This document shows positions 11,573 through 22,329 of a DNA stretch of 64,000 nucleotides, piece by piece. A model generated the notes under the pieces. It made no database searches. It saw only the letters and a program-made list of their open reading frames with translations, and had not been told where the DNA came from. The stretch is from Kappaphycus alvarezii (Eukaryota; Rhodophyta; Florideophyceae; Gigartinales; Solieriaceae). The stretch is from positions 310,001 through 374,000 of the forward strand of contig NADL03000035.1 of assembly GCA_002205965.3 (NCBI GenBank), given 5' to 3'. How positions within the stretch are numbered: the stretch's first letter is position 1; every line of letters begins with the position of its first letter. The position numbers and the translations under genes are program-made.

Positions 11573-13262
11573 ATGCGTCATCGCCTTCACCTGCTCCTCC
11601 TCTTACTCCCCACACTTCTCTCCCTTCCCCTCAAGCATCATGCCACCGACCCCCTCCTCTCAAACGCCTCCTCAACAAACCGCGTACCAATCGCCCTTCT
11701 TCACATGTACGATTCCGCCTCCTTCTTCCAACGTCTTGGCATCGTCACCGGAGAAAACAAAGCACGTTACGCCCGCCGCTGGGGCTACGACATGATCATC
11801 TCCACCCCGTACAACACCTCCGGTGTCCTTAAACAGATTCCATGCCACTCGTCCGTCACCCCAGATCAAACCGGCCTTTGCTGGGCAGACGATCCCGACT
11901 TTGACATTGATCATTCCCGCGCTCCTACCTTTGGTAAAATTCGCCTCACCTTGGCCGCTTGTCAAGGCAGGGATAACGGCTGGATCTTGTGGAGTGACGC
12001 TGATGCACTCGTTATGAACCACAGCTTGCCCTTGGAATCTTTGATCGATGATGGTTACGATTTGATGTTTACCTATGACTGGCTTGTACGTAACCCACTG
12101 CCTAGCACTGCATCCTTGGCTTTTGCTGCAATGCTGTTTTTATGCTATTGCCCATCGAAACTAACTCGCCCTTTGCTTCGTCTTTACCTTGTGTGTCCAC
12201 CTTGTCGACGACTAGATGATGAACGCCGGCATGCTTCTCATGAAATGCTCTGCATGGACAAAGCAATTTCTCAACAATGTGTACAACGCCCGCAAGTTTG
12301 ACTCGGCCCGCGCCCTGGACCAAAGTTCCTTCCAGGAGCATCTCGACAATCTCACCAAGTCAGAACTCAACCAACACGTCAAAGTGGTTCCCAAGCACGC
12401 CATGAACGTATACACCGAGGAGTATCGCCCCGGCGACTTTCTCATGCACTTTGCAGGCAAGCTGTACGAAGCCACGGAACCTGGTATTGTCGCTATTGCA
12501 AAGCAGTTTGATGTCCTGGCTATGGCGACGATATTGACGATGTGCGCGCGTTTTTTTCAGGTCAGAGGGTTTTGGGGTATTACTCGGGTGTTTGTGCTGT
12601 CAATCGTGGCCATCGCCAGTCCGAGTGCAAGCCGGATGATCCGCGTCGCATTATTTTGAATGAGAGTTTGGGATCTATGTCGTATCCGAATCGCTATCGC
12701 CATGTAGGCTTGAGATACTACTGGCTGGGCGACTGGAAGGATAAATATGATGTGCCGGGCTGGAACATCAAGCGCAAGCAATTGCCTCTACCTGTGGAAG
12801 CACCTCATGGGGAAGACATGCCTCCTGTGCCGGTTTCATCCCGCCACGAGGAGAGCGCAGGGAAGGCTGAAGATGATCTCAAGGGTGACTCGAAAGTGGA
12901 AGGCCAGGTGGCAGTGCATGAAGAAGAACATGTCCCAGAGGTCGATCATGAGCCAGAGCTACCGCATGATCCAGAGCCAGGGTAGAGGAAACCATGGGGC
13001 CAATGACAATGACCATGACCTCGGCCTGGAGCACGGAGATAATGAGGGGTGGTCCTTGCTGGTCAAGGGTGCACTTGTCGGTGTTGTAATTGCTGGTGTG
13101 GCCTGCGGTACTGTGGTACTGAGAAAAGAGGAAAAAGTCGTCAAAGATCCAGTAACGGCACTAAGATTGCTGCGCAGGTTAGCCCGGCCATGCATATGGG
13201 AGGGCAGAAATTGGATCGAAAAGGATGACAAGTTTTGGCGCCTCAGCAGAGTGCGTTTGTAA
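11573..13262 (+). CDS. GT34-like (GMA12/MNN10 family) glycosyltransferase
   Basis: The protein starts at ATG 11,573 with a leucine-rich signal peptide (RLHLLLLLLPTLLSLPL). A luminal domain follows with VPIALLHMYDSASFF, YARRWGYDMI, the nucleotide-sugar DxD motif in WILWSDADALVMNHS (about 11,980-12,020), and, after an intron, NAGMLLMKCSAWTKQFL, DQSSFQEHL and DFLMHFAGK. This order matches GT34 galactosyl/xylosyl/mannosyl transferases of the secretory pathway. A frame change near 12,512 leads into VLGYYSGVCAVN and RYYWLGDWKDKYDVPGW. An acidic Glu/Pro-rich tail follows. The frame then either stops at 12,985 or, after one more one-base shift, continues into a hydrophobic segment (LLVKGALVGVVIAGVACGTV) and a basic tail ending at 13,262. 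The acceptor sugar is unknown. Confidence 0.8.
12086..12215 (+). other. Intron in GT34-like glycosyltransferase gene
   Basis: The intron is 130 nt, begins GTACGT and ends CGACTAG. It lies between exon 1 ending ...MFTYDWL and exon 2 beginning MMNAGMLLMK. Removing it joins the two frames in phase 0 and restores the family motif. An AACTAAC branch-like site sits about 50 nt before the acceptor. Confidence 0.85.
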
Positions 13263-13490
13263 ACGTTTTGTCCAGTGTCTGCGCGATCTTGGGCGAGCCA
13301 TCAGTGCTTGCCTCTTCGGACTGTGAACCATCCACCCTCGCTGCTTTTGTAAACCGCAACAAAGGCGAAGAATTCAAAGTAATGTACCAACAAATCAAAC
13401 TTTATCACAAAGAGGAATGTGGCCGCAAATATTCAACAAGGGAATTCAAGCTGTCGGGCGCAGATTCGACGCCGTCAACATGTCAAGCAC
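13263..13490. other. Gap between convergent glycosyltransferase and copine genes
   Basis: Here a copine gene would be expected to continue on the minus strand into its von Willebrand A-like domain, but I see only short frames with stops and no A-domain motif. The region probably contains the 3' ends of both neighbouring genes. Confidence 0.4.
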
Positions 13491-14389
13491 TCACGCTCCT
13501 TCAATAATGGAAATCTTGAAGGTTTTCCCCGATTTGGGGCTGTCATGTTGTGTCGACGCGTACACGACGGCAGTCGAAAGCGCATCACTGCAAGGGTTCC
13601 ATTCCATCTGAGCGCTTGACTGTGTCCGGTTTGTTAGTTCATCGACCGTGGTCTTGAAATAGCCCATTACCTTGCTGCGCGCCCATTGGGTGAAACTGGA
13701 ACAACTCAATTCTGAACATCCTTGAGCTGGACCCGGCACTCAGCTGACTCAATCGCAGAGTGGCTGATGCGAATTGGGTCTGATCCTTGTCCAATAACTT
13801 TGACCGAAAAACGACAATGTACTGCGAATCCGAGAAAGTCTTCCTCATGACCTGGTAAAACATCTTTGCTCGCATAGAGTACTCGAGCTCAACTTGAAAC
13901 GTCACATTGTAGTTAATCAGAGGCCTTTCTATCCAGTCTAATGTAAGATACAGAAATCCAAGCTTCCCATCTTTTCCATGTCGACCAATTTCCATCTTGT
14001 TATGGCTCACTTCGTCGTCAAACATTTGCAGGACTGGCTTACCCTCTGTATATCCGATAAAATCATGATCCTTAACAACGTCCCGCTCGGAATCCCTGTC
14101 GTAGACTTCAAAACGCATAGCAGATCCAACCATACAAAGTTTGCTGATATAGAACTTTCGTGCCCATTTACATTCATGGGTATCGTAGATAGTTTCTGTC
14201 TTACCAAGCTTTTCCCAACAGTCTTCGCCAGCACGGATGTATGCAATACAAAATGGATCGCTCTTTGACATAACATCCATGCGTGGTGTCGGAGCATGAA
14301 AGGCTGAGTTCCAACTTTGAGCCCCTTGCAAATCCAGTTTCAATTAGATGTACCTTTTCTGGTGAAAGTTCCTCGAGTGAACCGGCCAT
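13491..14389 (-). CDS. Copine-like protein, tandem C2 domains
   Basis: Copines are cytosolic proteins that bind membrane phospholipids in a calcium-dependent way through two C2 domains and end in a vWA-like domain. The best start is ATG 14,389 (MAGSLEELSPEKVHLIE). The first C2 domain follows, with GSKLELSLSCSD, then PRMDVMSKSDPFCIAYI and later VYDRDSERDVVKDHDFIG. Both calcium-binding loops keep their aspartates. The second C2 region carries VFRSKLLDKDQTQF, RIELFQFHPMG and, in another frame, GYFKTTVDELTN and SPKSGKTFKISIIE, matching the end of copine C2B. Frame changes occur near 14,290 and 13,690. The C-terminal A domain was not found downstream, so this is either a truncated copine, a gene whose last exon I missed, or a double-C2 protein. 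Confidence 0.72.
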
Positions 14390-15053
14390 TGCTAGAGAGT
14401 TTGTCGTTGCGGGTAGAGAAAGTATGGTCTTTGAGATATCACTACTGCTTGCTTTACTTTGTTGAGATGCAAACCAAAGAACTACGACGATACCATTGCT
14501 AAATATCTACTCGGCAACCCCCGAGCCCCCTTGCAAGCATTCGCTGCACGAAAGGTGAGCAGCGTTTCAAAACGCAAGGGGCTCACAGCGTCACAACTCG
14601 TTGCATCAAGATTCATCCAGCCGAACGTTCGTTACAGTGGCTGCTGGAGACGATGAGTATCGAGTAAGAGCTTCCTCAATTGAACTCTCGAAACGTGTCC
14701 CAATAAGGCTCTGAATCAGTGTGCGACAACTAATTCGTGCCAACTGTCGCATGTGTTGGATCAGCCATCACATGCGTTGAATCAGCCATCTTGCACACGC
14801 TAAAGTGTTTCTGTCGGTAAAGCACATTGTGCGCTGCAATAACTGCGCAAATGTTAGATGGCAAGTCTCTCGACATGACATTAGAGTCCAAGCTGTAACT
14901 CTGCGACTAGACGCTTCCTTGGGCAAAAGGCCTCGTAATTCGTTTACGGATGACATGGAGATTGTGGGAACAGAATCACTTATAATTCTGCAGTCACTAC
15001 AGCTGTATCGCACTTGAACTCAAAAAGCGCAATCTCAGAATGAGTCGTGCAAT
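14390..15053. other. Intergenic spacer upstream of the copine-like gene
   Basis: About 660 bp lies between the 3' end of the transhydrogenase gene and the copine start; both are on the minus strand. It should hold the 3' UTR of the former and the promoter of the latter. A 21-bp near-perfect direct repeat (CATGTGTTGGATCAGCCAT then CATGCGTTGAATCAGCCAT) is present at about 14,750-14,789. No gene is recognised. Confidence 0.5.
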
Positions 15054-18000
15054 CTAAGAGAAATGCTCATCAACCTTGGCCTTCAAAGAGTCGCAAGAAG
15101 TTTTAGCATCCGCTAACAAAAGAGCTGCGTTTGGCTCGAAAAACAGCGGATTTTCTGCGCCGGCATACCCAGCAGCGAGAGACCTCTTCAGAATGTACAC
15201 TTGCTTCGCATTCCATACTGGGATGACGGGCATACCGTACAAAACGCTGTCAGGATCTTCAGCTGCCAAGCTAACAGTGTCATTTGCACCGATCACAAGA
15301 GCTACGTCAGACTCGTCAAGAGTGTCATTCACTTCCTCCATTTCATGCACAATGTCGTATGGGACTCCAGCTTCTGCCAAGAGCACATTCAATTGCCCCG
15401 GCATGCGACCTGCGACAGGATGGATGGCAAATGACACATCGACGTTGCCCTTGGTGCGCAACGTTTTGACCATGTCAGCAATTGCATATTGTGCATTCGC
15501 AACAGCCAAGCCGTAGCCTGGAACGATAGTAACTTTCTTGGCCATCGTCAACGCATCAGCGACAGTGTTTACATCTACTTCGCTGTGTTCAAGAACGGGT
15601 CCATCTCCAGCTTCCTTCTTCTTCGTGGTAGTTCCGTAGCCTCCTAGAATCACATTGGAGAGGCTTCTGTTCATTGCTTGACACATTATGTAACTTAAAA
15701 TTCCTCCGGAGGAAGCGATGAGCGCTCCCACAACAGTCAACAAATCATTGTTGAGCAAAAATCCTTCGCAAACTAGAGCGATTCCAGAATACGAATTGAG
15801 GAGCGTAATGACCACTGGCATATCGGCACCTCCAATACTCGCCGTCATGTGAGCACCCATTACGCCGGCCATCGCGGTAGATCCGCCAATGCATGCAATT
15901 CCGAGACCCGGGTTACCGGTGGCAACAAAGGCAACCCCAGCAACTGCATTTCCAGCAGCAAGGCCGGCGTTGATAGTGTTCTTGCTAGGGAGATCCAAAG
16001 GAGCCGATTTCATCAGCCCATGAAGCTTCCCGAAAGCGGTTGCAGAGCCAGTAAGTGTGACGGCCCCAACAAAAGTTCCAAGATAAGTTGCGATCTTGTG
16101 TACCAAGTCTAAATGACTCGGGTCGGCGGTAGCAAGGAATGACGAGGCAGACGTTGCAACTGCGGCTAGTCCAACCAGACTGTGGAATGCAGCAACCATT
16201 TGAGGAAGTTCCGTAATCTTCATCTTTTGGGCCAAGTATGCTCCTGCCGCACCCCCGGCACCAAGTGTGCCCAGCATTTGTGCCATCAGCGGAATGGTGG
16301 TGGGTGTAGCCGCAAGAGCTGTTGCAATTCCTCCAGTTACGCCCATCATACCCAACGTTGTCCCCAGGCGAGCAGTCTTTTGCTGAGCAAGGCATGCGAT
16401 GGATCCAATGCACGCAGCAGAGGACGCCAAGTATGCCATGTTGGCCATTTCAGAGGCGCCAAGGGCAACACCCAAAATAGGCCACCGGCCAACGCTGCAG
16501 TCGGATACTTGAAGACGTCGTTGTGCTCCTCCGGATCTCCCGGTCTCTTAAACATGTCAAGCATGCGCTGCGTCACTGTGAATCCACCACCAATATTCAC
16601 TGCCGAAGCCAAAACTGCGGATGCTGCCAAGGCCGACGCCGTGGAGTCTGGCAAAAAGCCACCGCCCATACACATAAGCCCTCCGACAGCTGTAAGGCCA
16701 GAAATAGCATTGGTCACACTCATCAGCGGAGAATGCAAAGCTGGAGCAACACCCCATACTGTCTGATACCCACAGATACTTGCCAGTCCAAACTTGGTGA
16801 CCATCGCCGACGTCAGGGGACCAGGTGAGGCGACACCTAGTGCTAGAATCCCTCCAACGGCTCCCGTTGTTGTCATGGCTTTCTGCATGGCCTCCTTCCG
16901 AGGATCAACGACAACTTCGGGAACTACGGGTTTTGCTGCTGCAGCCTTTGGAGGAGGCGGTGGTGGAAGCGGAGGTGCTGGCCACATGTTCTTCCCATTC
17001 TCCGTAACCAATGCTCCTCGAACGCCTGATCCTCATGATCGATGAAAAATTCCCCCTTCACTTTGGTTGTCTGAGGCCCCATACTCAACAAAAACTTTGT
17101 GATATTATTCGAGTAGAGAGAGGAACTTTGGGCAGCCAATCTGGAGGGCAAATCCGTATAACCAATGGATGTCACACCGTTCGGGGATTTGAATATTTCC
17201 CCAGGCACTGTGGTCTCGACATTCCCCCAGCTTCGGCTGCAAGATCCACGGTAACGCTCCCTGGCCTCATACTCTCAATCATGTCCTTGTGATCAACAAC
17301 GGGGCCTTTTACCAGGAATCAAGGCAGTAGAAATGATAATGTCAATATCCTTGACAACGTCGCGGAACAATTGCAATTGGGCTTGCTGGTATTCCTTGGA
17401 CATTTCTTTTGCATAACCTCCCACACCCTCACCGCTCTCCTCACTTCGACCTTTAAAATTCTGCGCCCAAACTCTTAGCCTGTTCCTCAACAGCTGGCCT
17501 GGTATCAAAAACTTTGACGACAGCGCCCATATTCTTTGCGGTACCAATGGCACTCAAGCCGCTACACCACCGCCAATGACCAAGACCTTTGCGGGTGGAA
17601 TCTTGCCGGCGGCAGTAATCTGCCCCGTAAAGAAGCGACCAAAGACGTTGGCAGCCTCAATCACTGCACGGTAACCGGCAATATTGGCCATGGAACTTAG
17701 GGTATCAAAGGCCTGAGCACGAGACAATTGACGAGGAATCTGATCCATGGCAATAGCAGTCGTACGACGCTCCAACAAAGCATCCATCAAACCCGGGTTG
17801 ACAGCAGGCTGAATATGAGAGACCAAGACAGCTTTCTCCTTGAGTTTGGGAATATTAGCTGGCTCTGGAGGTCTCACTCCTAGGACGACATCAGCGGACA
17901 AGGCATGATCTCGTTTGACAACAGTAGCACCTGCATCGACGTATGCATCATCCGAGAATTGGGATTTGACCCAGCGCCCTCCTCGATGAGAACATTGTTC

Positions 18001-18212
18001 CAACCTGCCTTTTTCAGAATGGCGACTCCAGCGGGAGTGAGAGCGACACGTGCCTCGGACGGGAGGGTTTCCTTTGCAACACCGACGGAGAGCTTGTCAT
18101 ACGGGATGGATGTGGAAGGCGGAGTGGGTTTGGTGACGGGTTTGGTGGCCGGTTGGGCAGCGGAAAAAGCGCGCTGGGCTGGACGTAGAAGACGAAGAAA
18201 ACGTGAAGACAT
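15054..18212 (-). CDS. NNT: Mitochondrial proton-translocating NAD(P) transhydrogenase, single chain
   Basis: The enzyme couples proton movement across the inner mitochondrial membrane to hydride transfer between NADH and NADP+. The start at 18,212 gives an Arg/Ser/Ala presequence ([20 protein letters not shown]). Domain I (alpha, NAD-binding) has [59 protein letters not shown] and VLVIGGGVA. The membrane domain includes [33 protein letters not shown] and [19 protein letters not shown], then further helices to about 15,720. Domain III (beta, NADP-binding) has [52 protein letters not shown] and [10 protein letters not shown], ending VDEHFS. The fused alpha-then-beta order is the animal type. 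At least six single-base frame changes (about 17,975, 17,563, 17,445, 17,302, 17,225, 17,018 and 16,458) interrupt it; where traced, most look like one lost base. Confidence 0.9.
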
Positions 18213-18632
18213 TTTGCTTTACGATAAGAGGGCCCCGGAGGGCCAAAGGGGGAAAGAGGACTTGAGGGGAGTGGGGTTAGGCCATGCACGGAGGGGAGCG
18301 GGAGGGGCAAGGGTGGTAGAATAGGATGCGATGGGGAGAAGTGAGGGAAAAGGGGGAACGGTGTGTTGGACACTCCAGTATGGGCTAAAGGAGTGGATCG
18401 GGGCGGGTTAATATTGTGGCAAACGAGGCTGGAGGGGGACTACAAACCTCCGGTGAGAAGGCGAGCTCTGCAGTATTTTGAGTTGGATGATGGTGAGGTG
18501 GTGGCGAAAATCACGTAAAGCTGGATTGATCGGGTGGTTTGGAGCATCGCATTGGATTTCTCGGTGGTTGGCTAAAAATAATTTAAAATTAACATACAAA
18601 CAAATAGCTATCCGATGTATGACTGGACTTGT
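18213..18632. other. Promoter region of transhydrogenase gene
   Basis: About 420 bp upstream of the transhydrogenase start shows no open frame of interest. It begins GC-rich and becomes AT-rich near 18,570-18,610, just before the TACAGTAC cluster. Promoter function is inferred from position only. Confidence 0.4.
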
Positions 18633-18680
18633 TGTACAGTACTGTACAGTACTGCATCTGTACAGTACAGTACAGTATTG
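18633..18680. repeat. TACAGTAC/GTACTGTA repeat cluster
   Basis: A dense block of overlapping TACAGTAC and TACTGTAC units lies about 420 bp upstream of the transhydrogenase start codon. The units are self-complementary in pairs, so long hairpins are possible. It is the same motif family as the cluster at 11,280. Confidence 0.8.
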
Positions 18681-18969
18681 TCTTGGATGGCCCTCTCTTT
18701 TGTTAATCTTCCATCTCCCCGCAATCACATCGGAAATATTCCAACTACACGTCCAATGAAACTCGAGAATGGATTTGTTCCATTCCATTCATTGCCAGAC
18801 ACTTGGCAACAAGTCATGATCTCCATCCGATACAATGTTGGAGCTCGACTGTTTTCGCACATCAAGGCGTAGAAATCTAGTGTTCCACAACCTCCCGTTG
18901 CCACATTTCCAGTTTCCACGTACGGCACTCGGAGAAAGCCAAATTTTTGTCAAGCACTTGTGAGTCACA

Positions 18970-19285
18970 ATGTTTTACTCTGTGCATCGTATCAAACATT
19001 ATCCCCTGCATAGGATACTACTATACAGTACAGTACTGTACTACAGTATACGTAATGTTACATCTCGTGTACAGAGAGTAGTGTGGCATGCACGTACAGT
19101 ACAGTACAGTATGTTGTACCGCATCATCGTAGTAATCCCACACGGTACAGTACGATTTGCTCCATACAGAATATCGCACATAATACGTACAGTCGGCAAA
19201 GTACAGTAACTACTGTACTTTACGTGAGTGTACAGAAAGGTTACAGTACCGACTTTATACCGAACTGTACTGTACTGCTAACATT
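18970..19285. repeat. Extended TACAGTAC repeat cluster
   Basis: Over about 300 bp the motif TACAGTA and its complement TACTGTA occur more than a dozen times, for example at 19,024-19,048, 19,094-19,111, 19,145-19,153, 19,199-19,220 and 19,264-19,279. Units are separated by unrelated sequence, so this is a dispersed motif array rather than one clean tandem repeat. No gene lies within it. Confidence 0.75.
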
Positions 19286-20159
19286 TCATATTTTTTTGAT
19301 TGCTCAATGCGGCCAAACGGCTGGCTGCATAATTTAGTGTTGTTTACCATGCGTTGCTGCACAACCTACACCATTCGGGTGACAAGCACCTCAAACTCCG
19401 GTGCTCTTCAGTTTGTCCAGTATATTTGTACCTTCATAATACTTACTGTATTCGGCTCCGAACGCTTGCGCGCATTGCTCGGCTTCAAACGACTGAGACC
19501 GTCGTCCGGGAACAGGATTAAAGAGAGAAGCGATGGTTCCACAATCGGACCTTGCTTCGCCTCCGCAACTTGCCACAAGACCAATTCACCAAGCCAATAG
19601 CAAGTGATCAACGTCAGACCGGCACAAAGAAAGCGCGCCAGCTACGGAACGGCCGCCACCTCTCCCCGCGGGACTTCACCATCTTCATGACTACCCCCCG
19701 TACCCAACGATAACCCCAATGCATTTACGGAGCTTTACTCCCCCCCCCCTGGGCGCTCAAGCAAGACATCCTCCACTACATCCGCACCGCGTCACGTGTG
19801 AAAGCGATAGTAATGACGGGGTACACATAGAGATGTTGAGGACAAAGCCAGTCCTCTTCGCCACCCTCCTCTGCTCTACACTCGGACGAACTCACGACTA
19901 CCGCACAACTGGGCCACAGACATATTAATCCGGTTACACGAAAGTGGGATAAACATACCCGCGCAAAATTCCGCCCACTTTGCCTCTCATCTCCCTGTCG
20001 GAAAGCCATCAGTCGAGGTCTGGCCTCCTTGGCCGACCTCACCGCCCTCCACCTTATGCAGTTCAGCTTTCAAACAAGAATAGGCCCTCTTTACCCCCTC
20101 ATCGCAACAGAAGCAGCCATACGACAAGGGAACCACTAGCTCGCCTCCCCATATATGTG
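19286..20159. other. No recognisable gene
   Basis: Between the motif array and the plus-strand reverse-transcriptase fragment no frame resembles a known protein. The last 200-300 bases are C-rich on the plus strand and may be a degenerate upstream part of the same retroelement, since they have the same skew, but no motif is readable. Confidence 0.35.
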
Positions 20160-20570
20160 TAAGACCCAAGACCGAATCAACCGCCAACTGCTTTAACAGG
20201 ACTGCGGACGCATGTTTCCCAAAACAAAAGCAGCTACAATAAGAGCATGCTTTCTCCTCCTCACTGTCCTCACAAGAGGCGACAGCACCCAAACAACCAT
20301 GGCAACCCGCCTCGGTCTCACCCAAGGTTTCCCACTCTCACCAAATTTATTCAACGTCTTCATCAATGGCCTCCCAAAGCCCTGACAAGAATCACTACCC
20401 CCTTTTCCCTCCCACCTTCATGTAAGCTACTTGACAATGGCGTCCTTCACGCCCACAACCCCTCCCTCCTACGGACTCTCCTCAACTAATTTCAACGCTG
20501 CGCCCTCGAAGGGGGTATGAGCTAGGCACCAACAAGTGCACAGGAATCCCGCGTTCCCTTTTTTGAGTAC
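20160..20570 (+). pseudogene. Reverse transcriptase fragment (non-LTR type), dead
   Basis: The frame reads TRLGLTQGFPLSPNLFNVFINGLPKAL at 20,305-20,385; this is the reverse-transcriptase block usually written G-x-x-Q-G-x-P-L-S-P-x-L-F-N-x-F-I-N. A second block follows, KLLDNGVLHAHNPSLLRTLL then ALEGGM (20,415-20,515). It aligns in position with the palm motif normally ending A-D-D, here altered to L-D-N, so the catalytic pair is lost. Upstream frames are broken. It is on the opposite strand from the LINE at 20,740-22,317 and looks like a different element. No endonuclease or 3' tail was recognised. Confidence 0.7.
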
Positions 20571-20739
20571 GTTTCTTCCAAAAGCTACAAAATCGTGCTC
20601 CAAAGGAGGGAAAGGACTAATACTATCAAACTCACTCAAAGGGACACTACTTGTCCAATGCGGTATAACTCACGTGATACCACAAAACTGATCCAACACG
20701 ATATAACACCAAATATTAGCGCCATCCAGACCGTCATCT

Positions 20740-22317
20740 TCAATCAACGCGGCCTACCCTTCGTGGACTCATATCCGACAATGGTGCATTCGAGAAGGCA
20801 GCTTTCATTATTCTGCACCAATCGCGCCGCATGCCTATGGAACAGTGGCCTTTTTGCGTCTTCTTCGGGAACCCCAGCTCGCAAAGCAATTGCAGAGGCC
20901 AATAGACTTGAAATGTTGCGAGCATCCGGATGCCATCCGCCAACGGTTGAAGTCGGCAACGCCACAAAACGCTTCCTCTGGCCGCGATCTCGAATTGAGC
21001 CCCAAAACGGGACTTTTTCGCGTTTTTGGTCATTTTCAGCGGCTGCTCTGGGCACTGAACCAGGGTCCAAATCCGGACAGGCATCATGGGGTGGATAACC
21101 GTTAGTTCGAAGAAGTCCGCTCCTCCTGGAGCACCTAAAGCCTTGATTTCCGGCCGAACTCTGGGGCCCTTTTGCGACGGTTCCATAGTTCGATGAATGG
21201 TGGATTTGGACAGATCGCTGGCAACCAAACGCAATCGCGAATCATTCCACTATCCCCGAGTCGAACTAAAGTTGCAGACCAAGGCGCAATACCCAAAAAA
21301 TCCATGCGGATGTTACATCCCTTCTTAGGGAAGGGAGGATCTGCAGCGAAATGCGAATCCGTGCAGCAGTACTGCAACGAAGACTTTTAGTTGCGGTCAA
21401 CGATATAAGCCCCCAGTTCTGCGGCAAGATGGCGGTATAGACAGTCCTTCGATCCAACGACCGTCAATAGACACGAAAAACCTCGCCCTATTGTTGCTCT
21501 TGTCCAAGCTGTCAAATACCAGGAATTCCACTGGATTTACAAGTTGCTCCTGGCGGAAAAGACGAGGCGAATAAATTGTAGTCAGCGGGATGACGCACTC
21601 CTTGAGTACTTGGTTCTCCCACGTTTCATGTACCTTCACTGCAGCATTGCAGAATGGTAAAGCAGTGTTGAACAGCATATGGATAAATTGTGCGCAGAGG
21701 AAGCGGGTAAGGGGCACGGAGTCAAGAATCGCCAGCGGTGACGCGGTCACAGCGGAGAAAAGATCCATACCAAACATAGGCTCGTCCTTTCGTAATGGAT
21801 TGATAGTTAAATGTATTTACTTCAACAAAAAACTTATCAAAAACACCTCCAATGAGTTCTTTAAGTGACATCTCATCAAATCCATCAAAATGAACGACCA
21901 CAGACTTTGTAGCCTGCGGGGGAATCGTCCTTAGCAAATGGATGATCTTGCATATGCCGATGAATGCTCGACGCAGATGTACAGACAGCTGGGTATCTTG
22001 GAGCTTATTGAGTTCTTCCAACAGGACTGTGAAAGAAGCCACGTGAAAAAAGAAGTCCTCTCCTATGTATTCACCATCCCCAACCGAGGTGCCAGAACAT
22101 GCTTTCCGGCAGCATACTCTTGGTGGAGGTCCTATAGGTAGACAACTGAAAGCTCTGACGGTGGTGCATTGGGCCACCAGACAGCGCACTTGCTTATTTG
22201 CAGGTGCAGTTCTAGGAACTTTGTCGCTAGGGAGTCAAGAATCTCTAGCCCCTGGCGGATACTCTCGTGGGTCCCGTTACGTATCCATCACCCAGGTACC
22301 ACTGCATTGGCGGCGAC
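20740..22317 (-). pseudogene. LINE-type retrotransposon, 3' part (palm to C-terminus)
   Basis: Reading the minus strand from 22,317, the palm motif is MQWYLGDGYVTGPTR (YLGDGY at 22,298-22,281), where the expected first catalytic Asp is Gly. It continues after a frameshift with GLEILDSLATKFLELHLQISKCAVWWP, then LLEELNKLQDTQLSVHLRR and ICKIIHLLRTIPPQ (about 22,035-21,905), LKELIGG (about 21,870), and AILDSVPLTRFL (about 21,730). The distal part carries APGGADFFELTVIHPMMP (about 21,130-21,075) and FVALPTSTVGGWHPDARN (about 20,975-20,920), typical of the C-terminal region of this LINE group. Many stops and frameshifts are present. It probably belongs with the 5' part at 28.5-29.6 kb. Confidence 0.78.
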
Positions 22318-22329
22318 AAGCCCTCCAGA

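Noticed and set aside
12513..12560. Possible 48-nt intron in the glycosyltransferase gene (GT...TTTTTTTCAG)
   Set aside because: Removing it keeps the reading frame that ends early and does not join the conserved downstream block; a one-base shift explains the data better.
15076..15516. 146-codon plus-strand frame
   Set aside because: It is the antisense shadow of transhydrogenase domain III.
20595..21098. 167-codon plus-strand frame
   Set aside because: It is the antisense shadow of the LINE C-terminal region, whose motifs are readable on the minus strand.
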